Source of the DNA: Macrocystis pyrifera
Taxonomy: Eukaryota; Sar; Phaeophyceae; Laminariales; Laminariaceae
Direction: 5' to 3'
Assembly (NCBI GenBank): GCA_031763025.1
Contig: JASSKH010000023.1
Location: forward strand, 5,421,501-5,485,500
Length of the DNA stretch: 64,000 nucleotides
Part shown: piece by piece, positions 22,195 to 32,835 of the stretch
Layout of the letters: each line of letters starts with the position of its first letter
Numbering within the stretch: position 1 is the stretch's first letter
Notes under the pieces: model-generated
Told to the model about the DNA's origin: nothing
Seen by the model: only the letters and a program-made list of their open reading frames with translations
Database searches by the model: none
Made by a program: the position numbers and the translations under genes

Positions 22195-22600
22195 AACCTG
22201 TGGAAAGGGGGATGCAATGCAGGAGCTATCGGAACTGGCTAGGAAGGCAGCTTCTTCTTCTTTTCTTGTTTAGGGGACTATCTTACTTGTAGTCCTCTTC
22301 ATGATGAGAGATGGAAGGGAGTAACTAGTTAGTGTGTTGAGAGTGATTCGATGGTGACTTGATTCGAGGCAACCAGCCCACTCTACAGCTCTTCTTCTAT
22401 TTATCCGCTACGTAGACGAGTGAAGACACTTGTCCGAGGAACTTTCCTCGGGTGCTTGTCTACTCTAAGACTTCTCCTACCAGCTATCCTAACCATTGGA
22501 CTGCAAGGGAAACTACAGAGCCCCAGGAATACTCTTCGGGCGTTCCAGGGGCTTTGATACTACGACTATCCCATGACCATTATATAGTCAAATACCACTA
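22195..22600 (+). repeat. Direct repeat R, copy 1
   Basis: Shares long blocks with 22895-23290, e.g. AGTCCTCTTCATGATGAGAG, GACACTTGTCCGAGGAACTT and ACTACGxCTATCCCATG. Copy 1 begins with GCAATGCAGGAGCTATCGGA, equivalent to the coding end described at 22790-22981. Confidence 0.7.
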
Positions 22601-22789
22601 CTCCACATCACAATAGCCCACCCTGGATAGTCGAATACGCAGACCACACGACGGTCGATGGATCCGATGATAACGGAATCCATCCGAAAAAAAAACGGAC
22701 GTCGAAGATGCGGCTATGCGAAGCAACGAAATGAGGCTATAGATTTCCCCACACCTCGTAGTGAGTCCTAGGCGTCACGGACAGCGTTA

Positions 22790-22981
22790 TTGTCACAAAC
22801 GCTCACTGAAAGAGGGGGTCGTAAACCAAAACAGAAATGGACAGGGGGCCGCGCTCCAAAGCTCAGTGTCACTTGGATCGACGCAAAGTGCAGTGGAACC
22901 AGTGGAACCCGAGTATCGTGGTTAGGGAATGGAATGCAGGAACTAACTGAGCTGGCTAGGAAGGTAGCTGCCGTTCTTTAG
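22790..22981 (+). pseudogene. C-terminal ORF end of an unidentified repeated element
   Basis: Frame LTERGGRKPKQKWTGGRAPK ... VTWIDAKCSGT ... GMQELTELARKVAAVL with stop at 22979-22981. The last 15 codons are also present, mutated, in the first repeat (AMQELSELARKAA, 22215-22260). It looks like the end of a mobile-element protein duplicated with its 3' flank; family not recognised. Confidence 0.4.
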
Positions 22982-23290
22982 GAGACTTCTTGTCTTGTTG
23001 TAATATTCATAGTCCTCTTCATGATGAGAGATGGAAGGGAGCTGTTGAGAGCGGTTCGATAGGGGCTTGACTCAAGGCATCGTGCCCACTCTGCTCTCCT
23101 TCTACTTATCCGCTAGACGGGTGAAGACACTTGTCCGAGGAACTTTCCTCGAGCGCTTGTCTATACCCTTCTTCTATCGGCTGTCCACACCATTGAACTG
23201 CAAAGGAAACTGCAGAGCCCCGGGAATACTCTTCGTGTGTTTCAGGGCTTTGATACTACGGCTATCCCATGGCCATTCTATAGTCCAATT
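22895..23290 (+). repeat. Direct repeat R, copy 2
   Basis: Second copy of the 22195-22600 block, about 700 bp downstream, roughly 80% alike by eye. The two could be ends of one element or a tandem duplication. Confidence 0.7.
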
Positions 23291-24560
23291 CTCCTCCATA
23301 TCACACAACCCGAAGCCTGTACCACAGGTATTTCGTTATAGTCTCCCCGCTGCTGTTTCAGGGGGGCGATGGGGGTCACGTTCGTTCGTGTTCAGGGAGG
23401 CGGTGTGTCTTGTGTCGTGGGTGATGGTGCCGTCCTGGGAGGATCGTATAATTGGTCAACAACAGCATGTTTTCCCCTTGCAGAAGGAAAAAAGGTATGG
23501 ATCACCGAATATTTTGCTTGTTGCTGGCAAGAAGTCTTGCGCGCGTGGTACTGGGGGCAGAGTGGAGTATCTATGTTGTTAGTAGGGGAGGTCCCCTTAC
23601 AATCTGGGAGAACGGATCTTTAGGTTGGTAGGCTGTTCAGGTATTTTGGTTCCTGTTGGGATCAAGGTGCGGGCGAAGACCCAGCCCAACCCCTGACTAA
23701 CCCTATCCCTAACCCTAACCCTGACCCTGACCCTTACCCCAAACCGCAGCCAAAACGAGCCAAAACTGGCCATAAACGCGGCGAACCAGGAAATTTCTCT
23801 ATTGCGGACGATGACTCCGAAGTGCAAACCACGCTACGCAATTTTCAAGTTAAAAACACCCCTAAAGATCCTTTCTCCCAGATTGCTAAACCTACTCTAC
23901 TCTAGTGGGGGCGGAAGCCAGCAAGCAAATCGGACGGGCGCGGCCACGTCCTTACGACACATATTCTACATCACTTGATCACTAGAAAGAGCGCGTTATC
24001 TCATGAGCACGCACACATACGGCACACATGACATCCGTCGCTCCCCAAACAGATTAAAATCGACTATTTTCTACCAGAAGATTGACAAAACAATAAGTTC
24101 GACCAACCCGTTTGCACAAGTGTTCCGATGGTCTTGGAGTCGCTTTCACTTGGAGATGAGCCGTCGGGCGCAAAAACCTTGCACTACAGTATACTGAAGT
24201 GTCAAGTTGTATGTATATTATGTTGTGTGCGCCATCCGACATTGTGCAGCATGAGCTTCAACGTCGATTACGCACATGAAACATCACAAAAAAAGAGAAA
24301 AGAAACAAAGAAACACCAAGGTAAACAGAAAAAAAGGAAAGTTGTGCAGGTACGTACGTACTGTTTGCGTAGTCTAACTCCCTTCCGTACCGCTAACTCT
24401 GGTTTAACATCGATCTACTTACAACCTACTGCCTTTGGTCCAAACTCCCTTCTCGTTACATGCCCCATCATCTATCTTCAGAATCCTCCCGTTGAATCCT
24501 GAGGCGTGTCCAATGCCCAGGCTTCATCCCCACGTCATGGGTGCGCGTCTGTCACCACCC
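23291..24560. other. No confident gene; telomere-like tract inside
   Basis: A plus frame at 23369-23623 reads smoothly (GKKVWITEYFACCWQEVLRA) but has no recognised domain. The telomere-like tract is annotated separately. Confidence 0.35.
23693..23742. repeat. Interstitial telomere-like repeat
   Basis: CTAACCCTATCCCTAACCCT then AACCCTGACCCTGACCCTTA: seven to eight diverged CCCTAA units. Short and degenerate, flanked by ordinary sequence, so an internal tract and not a chromosome end. Confidence 0.75.
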
Positions 24561-24924
24561 CACTCCTCCGTCTCGATCCTAACAGACTCACACGTTGACA
24601 CCAGGATGAAGAGACGTATCCTGATGCATGTGATATCAATATTAATAGTGCTAAATAAAGCTAGAATATGCAGGAGAAGTACGGGAAGGGAACGCGAAGT
24701 TCGTAAAACAGTTGGAAACAGCTGTACCAGGTATGTAGTATTAAAAGTACAGCTGGTGACAGCAGCCAAAAAAATACTATTAGATAGTAGGGTGCTCAAG
24801 TACGACGAGTTATACTACTACTACTGCTGTACCAGGTATGTATTAAGAACAGAACTGGGAATGCACGCACCCAAAACAAATAGAGACGTGAGAAAGTTAG
24901 AACGGCAATATGAAGTACTACTAT

Positions 24925-24993
24925 GTCCCTAAATATAAGAACCGTTTGAATTAACAATTTTTCTAAAACCATTGATTATATAATGGGACAAAG
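24925..24993. mobile_element. Palindromic element M3 in LINE-C
   Basis: TGTCCCTAAATATAAGAACCG ... TTGATTATATAATGGGACA; inverted-repeat ends. Confidence 0.5.
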
Positions 24994-25488
24994 TGGTAGG
25001 GAACATGCCAAGAAAGAGGTTGACAGCCATTATGTATGGTAGTAGATATAGTTGACAGAGCTGCATGGGAGAACGTAACAAAAGGGCCAGCTGGAATAAG
25101 GTGGGACAGCGTAGTTGAGAAAGTATGGAAGGATACAGGAGGGGACCAAGAAAGTAAGAAATGATGTCCACGGCGAAGTATGGGTGGTACAAGACACGAG
25201 TATAGGAAAGAACATAAAAAAGTGAAAGGCTAGCGTTACGAAACAAGGCGAAATCGGCGAAACACTTATTAATAGATATATACAGGGGATTAGGCGAAGA
25301 GATATGAATGAAAACGTGTTTGCAGGGCCAGACGGACCTCACGAAAACACTGAAACTGCGATTTCGTGTAAGGGATCTGGACCTGCCAGAAAGAAAAAAG
25401 AGGTAACCCAGTAGTAGCCGGGAGGAGAAGGAAGCAGATGCGCAGATGTGCCCGTGTGGCAAAGCAATATAGAGTAGAACTCACGTAG

Positions 25489-25868
25489 ACTAAGTTGAGA
25501 AAAAAGTTGAGAAAATGACGAGTAGTTGAGAAAAGAAAGTCTAAGCGGCAAACTTCTTCAATTCGTAAAACAATTCAAGTCTGATAGGCTCAAAAACTAT
25601 GTACTCTTCAACAGCAACCGAACGCACATACGTACTCGTAATGAACTCGAACGAGGTACAGCGAAAACAATCGTTTGCATTGAAAGATGAAGAATCCGCG
25701 GTAAATATGTTTTTTTTTCTATAACTCCGGCTGTATCCGGCTGTAGTTGCTGTTGAGTACAGCAGTGTACAGCTTTTGAGCCTACGATCAGACTGGAATT
25801 ATTTTACGAACTGAAGAAGTTAGCCGCTCACGCTTGTTTCTCTCAACTATACTTGTCAATGTCTCAAC
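25489..25868. mobile_element. Fold-back element (380 bp) inside LINE-C
   Basis: The left arm contains AGCGGCAAACTTCTTCAATT, then AAGTCTGATAGGCTCAAAA and CTCTTCAACAGCAACC. The right arm gives their reverse complements (GTAGTTGCTGTTGAGTAC, TTTTGAGCCTACGATCAGAC, GAACTGAAGAAGTTAGCCGCT). LINE-C sequence is interrupted between GTAGAACTCAC and AGGAAGTAGGAG. Arms about 150 bp with a short AT-rich centre. Confidence 0.75.
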
Positions 25869-26220
25869 TTGCAAATCCAGTGTAGGAAGTAGGAGAATAT
25901 GAAATGTATGAGGAGGAACGGGACGTGTTAGCCGGGGGAGATGAGAGAAATACACGAATGTGACATGGAGGAGGAGTTTGGTAGACTAGATAGTAGTGAG
26001 AAAACAATCGCTATCATCCTCGAGGAGATAGATAGTGGCCACAGGCGGCGGAACAGGAAGGGGATAGAACTAGCAAAAAGTTTCTATGTAATATATGGAA
26101 ACATCGTAATGAGCGCCCAACTGTTGGAGGTGTCTTTTAACAGGAGTAGGAACGGTGCTCCGTCTCGAAAGGGATGCGTGGTCAATGGTCAAATGACTAA
26201 TGCAAGCAACGAATGAGTAC

Positions 26221-26260
26221 TCCCCCCCTCCCCCCGGCTTCCCCCTCCCCCCCTCGTCCG
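26221..26260 (+). repeat. C-rich tail of LINE-C copy
   Basis: CTCCCCCCCTCCCCCCGGCT and further C blocks directly after GAGTA. It is an interrupted poly(C), consistent with an older tail. Confidence 0.6.
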
Positions 26261-27797
26261 GCTAGTTCTTGCTTATTCCTAAGCTGAATATTGAAGCGAC
26301 ACGCCCTCTCTCTGCAAAATGGCAACCTATCTGTGTGATCACCGGGACGATTTACAGCAGTAGGCGCTCTTTCGCCGCTCCCTCCCTCGCCACTGATTGG
26401 TCCTCCACCCTTCCTCCCCACGACGCTCTCGCTTCTAGCTGGTTGATGGGGTTGCTACCTTTCATCCCTAGGCTAGGTGCTCAAAGATTCATATTTATTC
26501 AGGTCAACGTGCCCAAACTCCAGGGGTAACAACAGCCTGTCTGTTCTGATGTTGCAACGGGAGCTATGGGCTAAATTCACACACGACACGAAATTGGAAC
26601 GTGGAAAGTGTGGTGAACTTAAAGCTTTTATATTTACCAATCCGCCGGAGGATAAAAAAAAAAAAAAAAAACAGTGAAAGTTTCAAGTTTGTTTGTGGTT
26701 CCGTTCGTCGAAGGACACATACGTACGTACACGATGTTGTACATGCTCCGAACGAACTTGGTGTCGGCGCTTGCGCGCCTTTCGAGGTAGACGAACCTGG
26801 TCCATCGTGGCCAGCGCTTCGTCCTCGCAGGTGGCTACGTGCGCTTACGGGTTTGCGTGGACGACGCCCAGCGGGACGGACGTGTCCCCACTTTCCCGGC
26901 TCAGAGCATGTGCCGAAGACTTGGCCTCCTTTCCTGACGACGATGTTCGTCTTCGGGTTATTGTCCGTCGTTAAGAAGGGTTCCGCGCTTTCAAACTTGG
27001 TGATATATCTCAAGTCACTTCAAAAGTGCCGGACATCGCAAGGAGAAGCAGCTCGTGCTGGCTCACGTGCTCTCATGCCCTGGGACAGATGCGTGCGTGT
27101 CGCGTGTCCGCGTCGTCTGCATCGCACCAGCAGGGGCACCCCAATGCCACGTGTTTCTCAATCCCCATATAACGCTTTCCATGCCCACGAACTCGGCTGT
27201 CGGTATGACATGAAGCGAGTCCGTCGGCCGCGCACTAAAAAAGCATGCGGTGGCTCATGTCCCATGCAGACTCCTGCAGCGATCCTTGGCGAAGCCTTGA
27301 TCCCCCTCCCCGCCAGCGATTTTTTCCGATCCCGGCGGGCTTGTCGTCTCCGGTTGCTGGTCCAGAGAGGTTGTGCGCGCTGCGTGGCGGCCCTGGTTGA
27401 CCAGCTAGCCCAACCGCTGTCGGGCTTCCGTGAGCCCGTGGTGAAAGCATCATGCCCAGTCAGCCTATCGACCTCTGGGGGGCTCGCGGGGCGGGTCCCC
27501 CTTGGTGCGCGGAGACCCCACTCCAAACCAGATTCGGGGACGATGCCTCTCATCGCTTCCTTCTCGTGATTCGGCACGTGTGTCGAACCTCCCCCAAGCT
27601 ACCTCCGGGATGACGGACGATGCTCGATTCAGGGAGCCCTCTCTTCGGTCGGTCACCTAATGGTCCGGTCAGGTCGATCTGCCAGAGCCTCCGCCAGGAC
27701 CCAGACCCTGCTCCCGATAGATTCGTACATTCGCCTCGCTATGCTTCCGTAGATATGTGTGCTTGGGGCTGCTGGTGAGGTTACAACGTCATCTGAT
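26261..27797. other. GC-rich unassigned segment, possible element relic
   Basis: Long open frames exist on both strands (26601-27569 plus; 26564-27013 and 27158-27577 minus), but none shows a recognisable domain. The arginine/proline content follows GC composition. It may be a decayed mobile element; I cannot assign strand or family. Confidence 0.35.
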
Positions 27798-27824
27798 CCC
27801 CCCCCCCCCCCCCCCCCCCCCCCC
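27798..27824 (+). repeat. Poly(C) run at LINE-C 5' junction
   Basis: Twenty-seven C in a row, immediately followed by LINE-C sequence truncated inside its endonuclease domain. Confidence 0.85.
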
Positions 27825-28038
27825 TCCTGGACATAGTGGGAATGCAAGAGCCGTGGGAGAAAGAGGGGGGGGAGATAGGATGCAAAGTTGGAGAGTACGC
27901 ATGGATAGGGAAAAAGAGGAAGGGACAGAATAGCAGGAATGGAGGGGTGGGGGGCGTGGGTTCCTAGTCAAAGAATACCTGTGTCACATAGTAGAGGTGA
28001 TCTAAGACACTAAATTCGATGAAAGCATATGGATTAAG

Positions 28039-28738
28039 ATGCCAGGGGAGCGGGGAGCGAAACATTACTTCTTAGCAAACATCTATATGCCCCCAGAGTC
28101 GAAGAATACGATAGAAGATAGACAGAGGAAGTTCGAACAAGTAGCAGTAGATGTACACAAGTATAAGAGGCAAGGAAAAGTAGTACTAGTGGGAGATTAT
28201 AATTCAAGAATTGGGAAGGCAAGCAAACTGAATGACAACATTGGACAATATGGGGAAGTAACGAAGAATAAGAATGGGGAAGAGATGTTGAAGTTCCTCA
28301 AGCACAACGAGATGAAGATGTTGAACGACAGAGTACAATAGGCAGAACCGGAATGGACTAGACAGTGCGCACAAAAGGGAGAAAGCTCTATCCTTGACTT
28401 TATAGTAGTAGAAAATGGAAGTGGTAAGGACACGGAACTGCATGTATGAGCAGCGGACGTAGGAACTACGGATCACTGTCTGATACGGACAGACAGTCAA
28501 CAGACGAGAGTTGTCCAAACGTAGACGAGGTAGGAAATTGCACAGATGGAGAATAGATACACTAGACGTAAAAGAGAAACGGGAAGAGTTCCAAGAAGAG
28601 ATGACCAAAAATGCAGAGAAATTTTCCGAGCTGTTGGAAAGAATAGGTACAACAAGGAACGATGTAGAAAGGGATGATGCAGGAGCTAGGATAATAGAAG
28701 GATGGGAGCAGTTGGTTGGTCAAGACCACAGCAAGTAA
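28039..28738 (+). pseudogene. LINE-C endonuclease remnant
   Basis: Endonuclease/exonuclease/phosphatase-type motifs: ANIYMPPESKNT, then VVLVGDYNSRIGKAS (the GDxN box; Asn contacts substrate) and ILDFIVVENGSG, then TTDHCLI (the DH catalytic pair, here with Thr before Asp). Split by stops at 28339-28341 and 28446-28448. In the living family this domain nicks target DNA to prime reverse transcription. Confidence 0.8.
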
Positions 28739-29711
28739 AGTAATAGGGAAGAAGTTGACAGTATGCAACAAAGCAGTAAAATGGTGGGATGAGGAAGGGA
28801 AAGAGGCTATAAGAGCAAGGAGAAAGGCACACGCAAGGTACACATCAAGTAAAACTACGACAGGATGGGAGGAATATGCTATAGCTAGAAAGAAAGTAAA
28901 AGAGATGGTAGAGAAGAAGAAGAAAGGGATATGGAAAGACGTAGTAAATAAAACGAATGAAGACTTTGAGGGCGGGATGAAGCAGATGTGGGTAGGGATA
29001 AAAGGGATACTGGGCAAACAAGCAGGAGAGGCAGACACGGGAATAGCTACCGTAAGAGCACAGAACGGTAAATGGTTAGTAGTTCGAAGGGGAAAAAGGA
29101 AGTACTAGTAGAGCATTACCGTAAGCTAGGAACACCCACAGCCAACGAAACGTTCGACGCAGAATTCGAGAAGGAAATCAACGCCTGGGAAGAGGCGGGC
29201 GTAGATGCGCATCAGAAAGGGGGGACAGTGGTTCGGAAGGGCTACAAAGAGAGTTCACAAGGGAAGAAGTAAAGAAGTGTGTAGCTAAACTTGAGAACTG
29301 AAAGGCAGCAGGGGCAGAACACATAGTGAATGAATTTATGAAGTACGGGGGAGAAGGAATGCTTACCATGATGGTTATGTAGTATAACTGGATATGGAAA
29401 AAACGAGTACGCACCTAGGAGGTGGAGAGAAAGAGTAGTAGTAAACTTATTCAAGAAGGGAGATAAGACTTACCCGGGGAACTATAGAGGGATAACGCTA
29501 ATAAGCACAGCAGGCAGAACATTTTGTGAGATTTTGAACGTTAGAATGGGAACGATGATGGAGAAGGAAGACAAAACAAGCGAAGGGCAAGCAGGGTTTA
29601 GGCCAAACCGTAGCTGCGTAGACCATGTGTACACCTTAGGTAAGATAATCCAAGGTAGGAAAGACGCGGGACTATCAACGCACTGTTTCTTTCACAGTAT
29701 GGAGAAATGGA

Positions 29712-30392
29712 TTGTGGAAACAACTGTGGGAAATAGGAATCAGAGGAAAGGTGTGGAGAATGATGAAAAAGATGACGGAATGTGCGAGAAGTGTTGTTAT
29801 GCTGGACGGGGAAATATCGAAGTATGTTGATATTTTACGAGGAGTTACACAGGGATGTACGTTGTCTCCCAACCTATCCAAGACATATATTAACGACCTG
29901 ATAGTAGCAGTCGAAGCAGCAAGGCAGGGAATCACGGCAGGAGAAGATACGGTGTCGGGATTGATGTTTGCGGATGACTTCACGGGGATATCAGAAACAC
30001 CCGAAGGATTGCAGAAACAAATAGAGAAGGCGCTAGCATTCACTAAGAAATGGAGGGTGACGGCGAACGTCAAGAACTTCGCAGTAGATGTTTGTAACGA
30101 AGATAAGGTAAACCCGGTAAATTTTAGTTGGAAGTGGGGAGAAAATGAATGGCCGATCGTAGACCAGTATACATACCTTGGCGTAGAGATCTCAAAAGAC
30201 CGCTCTTGGGATACACATATAGCAAAAGTAATAGGAAAGGGTAAAGCACACGTAGGCAAGTTGGATGCGATCCTAACAGACTCGAACCTTGACACCAGAA
30301 CTAGGAGATGTATCCTGATGAATGTGATAGTACCAAAGCTAGAATATGCAGGAGAAGTATTTAAAGGGAACGTGAAACTCGTAAAACAGTAG
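29712..30392 (+). pseudogene. LINE-C reverse transcriptase, fingers/palm part
   Basis: Open 226-codon frame with LRGVTQGCTLSP (block B), GLMFADDFTGIS (catalytic FADD at 29967-29978) and YLGVEISKDRSW (thumb entry). The preceding block A region (29534-29711) is in another frame after GFRPNRSCVDHVYTLGKII. Ends at TAG 30390-30392; the thumb/linker continues in a different frame (30408-30794). Confidence 0.85.
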
Positions 30393-30655
30393 GAAACAAT
30401 AGTACAGATGACAGCAGCTGTCAATACAAACAATCTAAGATGCTCAAGTACGACTATTAATAGTATTACAGTGTTAAGAGCAGAACTGGGAATGCACCCA
30501 CTCAAGACGAAAAGAGATATGAGAAAGTTGAACTGGCAATATAAAGCAAGAAACATGGCAAAAAAGAAGTTGCCAGCCATAGTTGATAGAGCTGTATGGG
30601 AGAAGGTAACAAAACGGCGAGCTGGAATAAGGTGGGATGGCTTGGTTGAGAAAGG

Positions 30656-31300
30656 ATGGAAGGATATAGGGGGGAACCACGTAGAGATGGTGTCCGGCGG
30701 GAAGCTTGGGAGGTACAAGGCACAAGTAGAAGGAAGCATAGAAAGAAGGGAAAGGCTAGCATTAAGAAACAAGGTGGAATCGGGAAACGCTTAGAGATAT
30801 ACGGGGGATTGAGTAAAGGAATAGGAATGAAAACGTATTTGCACGGCCCAATGGACTTCTCGAAAACGCTGAAACTGCGGTTTCGTGTAGGTGACCTGGG
30901 CCTGTCAGAAAGAAGAAAGAGGTACACCAGTAGCCGGGAGGATGAGGAAGTAGATGCACAGATGTGCCCGTGTGGCAAAGCATTAGAGAGTAGAACTCAC
31001 ATAGTAGGAGAATGTGAAATATACAAGGAGGAACGGGATGTGTTAGAAGAAGAGACGAGAGAAATGGACGACTGTGACACGGAGGAGTTTGGTACACTAG
31101 ATAGCGAGAAAACGATCGCTATCCTACAGGAGATAGAGGGTGGCCGCAGGCGGCGAAACAGGAAGGGGATAAGATTGGCATCAATTTTCTATGTAATATA
31201 TGGAAACAACGTAATGAGCGCCCAATTGTTGGAGGTGTCTCTATTAGGAGTAGGAACGGTGCTCCGTCTCGAAAGGGATGCGTGGTCAACGGTCAAATGA
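30656..31300 (+). pseudogene. LINE-C C-terminal zinc-finger region
   Basis: The frame contains HGPMDFSKTLKLRFRVGDL, then DAQMCPCGKALESRTHIVG followed by EC: a C-x-C-x7-H-x4-C arrangement typical of the finger found C-terminal to many non-LTR reverse transcriptases. It ends about 20 codons after LLEVSLLGVGT, just before the GAGTAC terminus. Confidence 0.8.
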
Positions 31301-31324
31301 CTAAGGCAAGCAACAAATGAGTAC

Positions 31325-31325
31325 G

Positions 31326-31356
<31 letters not shown>
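31325..31356 (+). repeat. Poly(C) between two LINE-C copies
   Basis: A run of about 32 C separates the 3' terminus of one LINE-C from the truncated 5' edge of the next. Confidence 0.9.
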
Positions 31357-32276
31357 TGGAAAGGTGACAGCAGCTGAAAAAATCCTCATGTGCTCAAGTA
31401 CGGCTAGTACTACAATATTCAGAGCAGAACTGGGAATGTACCCACTCAAGACAAATAGAGACATGAGAAAGTTGAAATGACAATATAAAGTAACGAACAT
31501 GCCCAAAAAGAGATTGCCAGCCATAGTTGATAGAGCTGTATGGGAGAAAGTAACAAAAGGGCGAGCTGGAATAAGGTGGGATGGCGTGGTTGAGAAAGTA
31601 TATTGAAGGATATAGGGGGAAATCAGGAAGAGGTGATGTCCGCCGGGAAGTTTAGGAGGTACAAGGCAGAGACAGAAGAAAGGATAGAATGAAGGGAAAG
31701 GCTGGCGCCAAGAAACAAGGTGGAATCGGAAAAACATACGGGGGGATTGAGCGAAGGAATAGGAATGAAAACGTGTTTGCATGGCCCAATGGATTTCGCG
31801 CTGAAACTGCGATTTCGTGTAGGTGACCTGGACCTGCCAGAAAGAAGAAAGAGATCTACCAGTAGCCGGGAGGAGGAGGAAATAGATGCACAGATGTGCC
31901 CGTGTGGCAAAGCAATAGAGTAGAACTCACATAGTAGGAGGATGTGAAATGCACAAGGAGGAACGGGATGTGTTAGAAGAGGAGATGAGAGAAGTAGACA
32001 TGGTAGATGAGTAGATGAACGTGACATGGAGGAGTTTGATACACTAGCTAGTAGCGAGAAAGCGATCGCTATCCTAGGAGATAGATGGGGGCCACAGGCG
32101 GCCAAACAGGAAGGGGATAAGATTTTATCATACATTTTCAATGTAATACATGGAAACAACGTAGTGAGCGCCCAATTGTTGGAGGTGTCTCTATCAGGAG
32201 TAGGAACGGCGCTCTGTCTCAAAAGGGATGCGTGATCAATGGTCAAATGACTAAGTAAGGCAAGCAACAAATGAGT
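31357..32276 (+). mobile_element. LINE-C, second copy in tandem (5'-truncated)
   Basis: Starts TGGAAAGGTGACAGCAGCTG, equivalent to about 30408 of the first copy, and runs through the finger region (31892 CPCGKAIE) to GCAACAAATGAGTACG. It sits directly downstream of the first copy's poly(C) and has its own C run at 32280-32306. Confidence 0.85.
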
Positions 32277-32307
32277 ACGCCCCCCCTCACCCCCCCCCCC
32301 CCCTCCT

Positions 32308-32530
32308 GGAAAAGCGACTGTGCCTCAACCGCTCCCGCGAGCTCAAGGGTATTCTCGTACGCCCACTGCGCGCCGCCGCCTGCCCTTCTGCATGCTTCGA
32401 GGGACGGCCCCTTGTCCAGAGCCCTTTCGAAGGCGGTGAGGGCCGCCGCTCGCTTGCCCGGCATGTGAGCGAGGCAGCGCGTGAGACAGTCCGCGCCTCC
32501 ATCCTTCACTACCCCCCCATTGCTTGCTCC
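32308..32530 (-). CDS. Host-like exon fragment abutting poly-G
   Basis: Minus-strand frame DCLTRCLAHMPGKRAAALTA, then FERALDKGPSLEACRRAG, then ending LAGAVEAQSLFQE followed by poly-glycine from the G run. Alternating Ala/Leu with ALxAFERAL resembles a TPR-type helix pair, but I cannot name the protein. The frame is open upstream to 32617; a possible acceptor (GGGGTAG) is near 32517. The exon has no GT donor at its right end because the homopolymer begins there, next to the LINE-C array. Unlike its neighbours, the sequence is GC-rich and codon-like. Confidence 0.5.
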
Positions 32531-32835
32531 AGCACATACTCGCCTGTGCCGATCAAAACACCACAGCCACCGCCGCCCCTCCTGCTTCGGCCATGCGGAC
32601 GTCGACGCTTTTTTCAAGGAGAAACATCACCCCACAGAGCCGCGCTACAGCGGTGGAGATTGCACGTTGGGTTGCACGTGTGACACCCAAAACACGTTGT
32701 TAGATTATCACCATAAATAAACCGAACCCCCCGGATGGTGATTTTTGTTGCTAGATACGCACCATAACACTGAGCTATTAGCCATCGCTGACTTATGGAT
32801 AAGCGATAGGTGTATATATATATATTATATATATA
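32531..32835. other. No gene; AT microsatellite
   Basis: Ends in TATATATATTATATATATATA at 32813-32838, just before the fold-back element. Confidence 0.5.

Larger units (their letters stand above)
24572..26220 (+). mobile_element. LINE-C, 5'-truncated degenerate copy with nested insertions
   Basis: Matches the 3' third of the 27825-31320 copy from CGATCCTAACAGACTC to the terminus GCAACGAATGAGTAC, then C-rich sequence. It holds an M3 hairpin at 24925-24993 and a fold-back element at 25489-25868. Remnants of the finger region (CPCGKAI) are at about 25446-25470. Confidence 0.8.
27825..31320 (+). mobile_element. LINE-C, longest copy (5'-truncated)
   Basis: Non-LTR retrotransposon. It begins directly after poly(C) inside the apurinic-type endonuclease (LDIVGMQEPW at 27829) and continues through the endonuclease core, reverse transcriptase and C-terminal finger to the terminus GCAACAAATGAGTACG at 31305-31320, followed by poly(C) 31325-31356. 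Frameshifts and stops (e.g. 27962, 28339, 28446) make it non-autonomous now. Other copies: 24572-26220, 31357-32276 (+), 35019-36747 and 37948-38482 (-), 63557-63700 (+). Confidence 0.9.

Noticed and set aside
26601-27569. 322-residue ORF (+)
   Set aside because: No domain, competing minus frames of equal quality, starts in an A-run; listed only as unassigned sequence.
29178-30978. Long minus-strand ORFs (up to 365 residues) opposite LINE-C
   Set aside because: Antisense of reverse transcriptase codons; recur opposite every LINE-C copy and show no own motifs.
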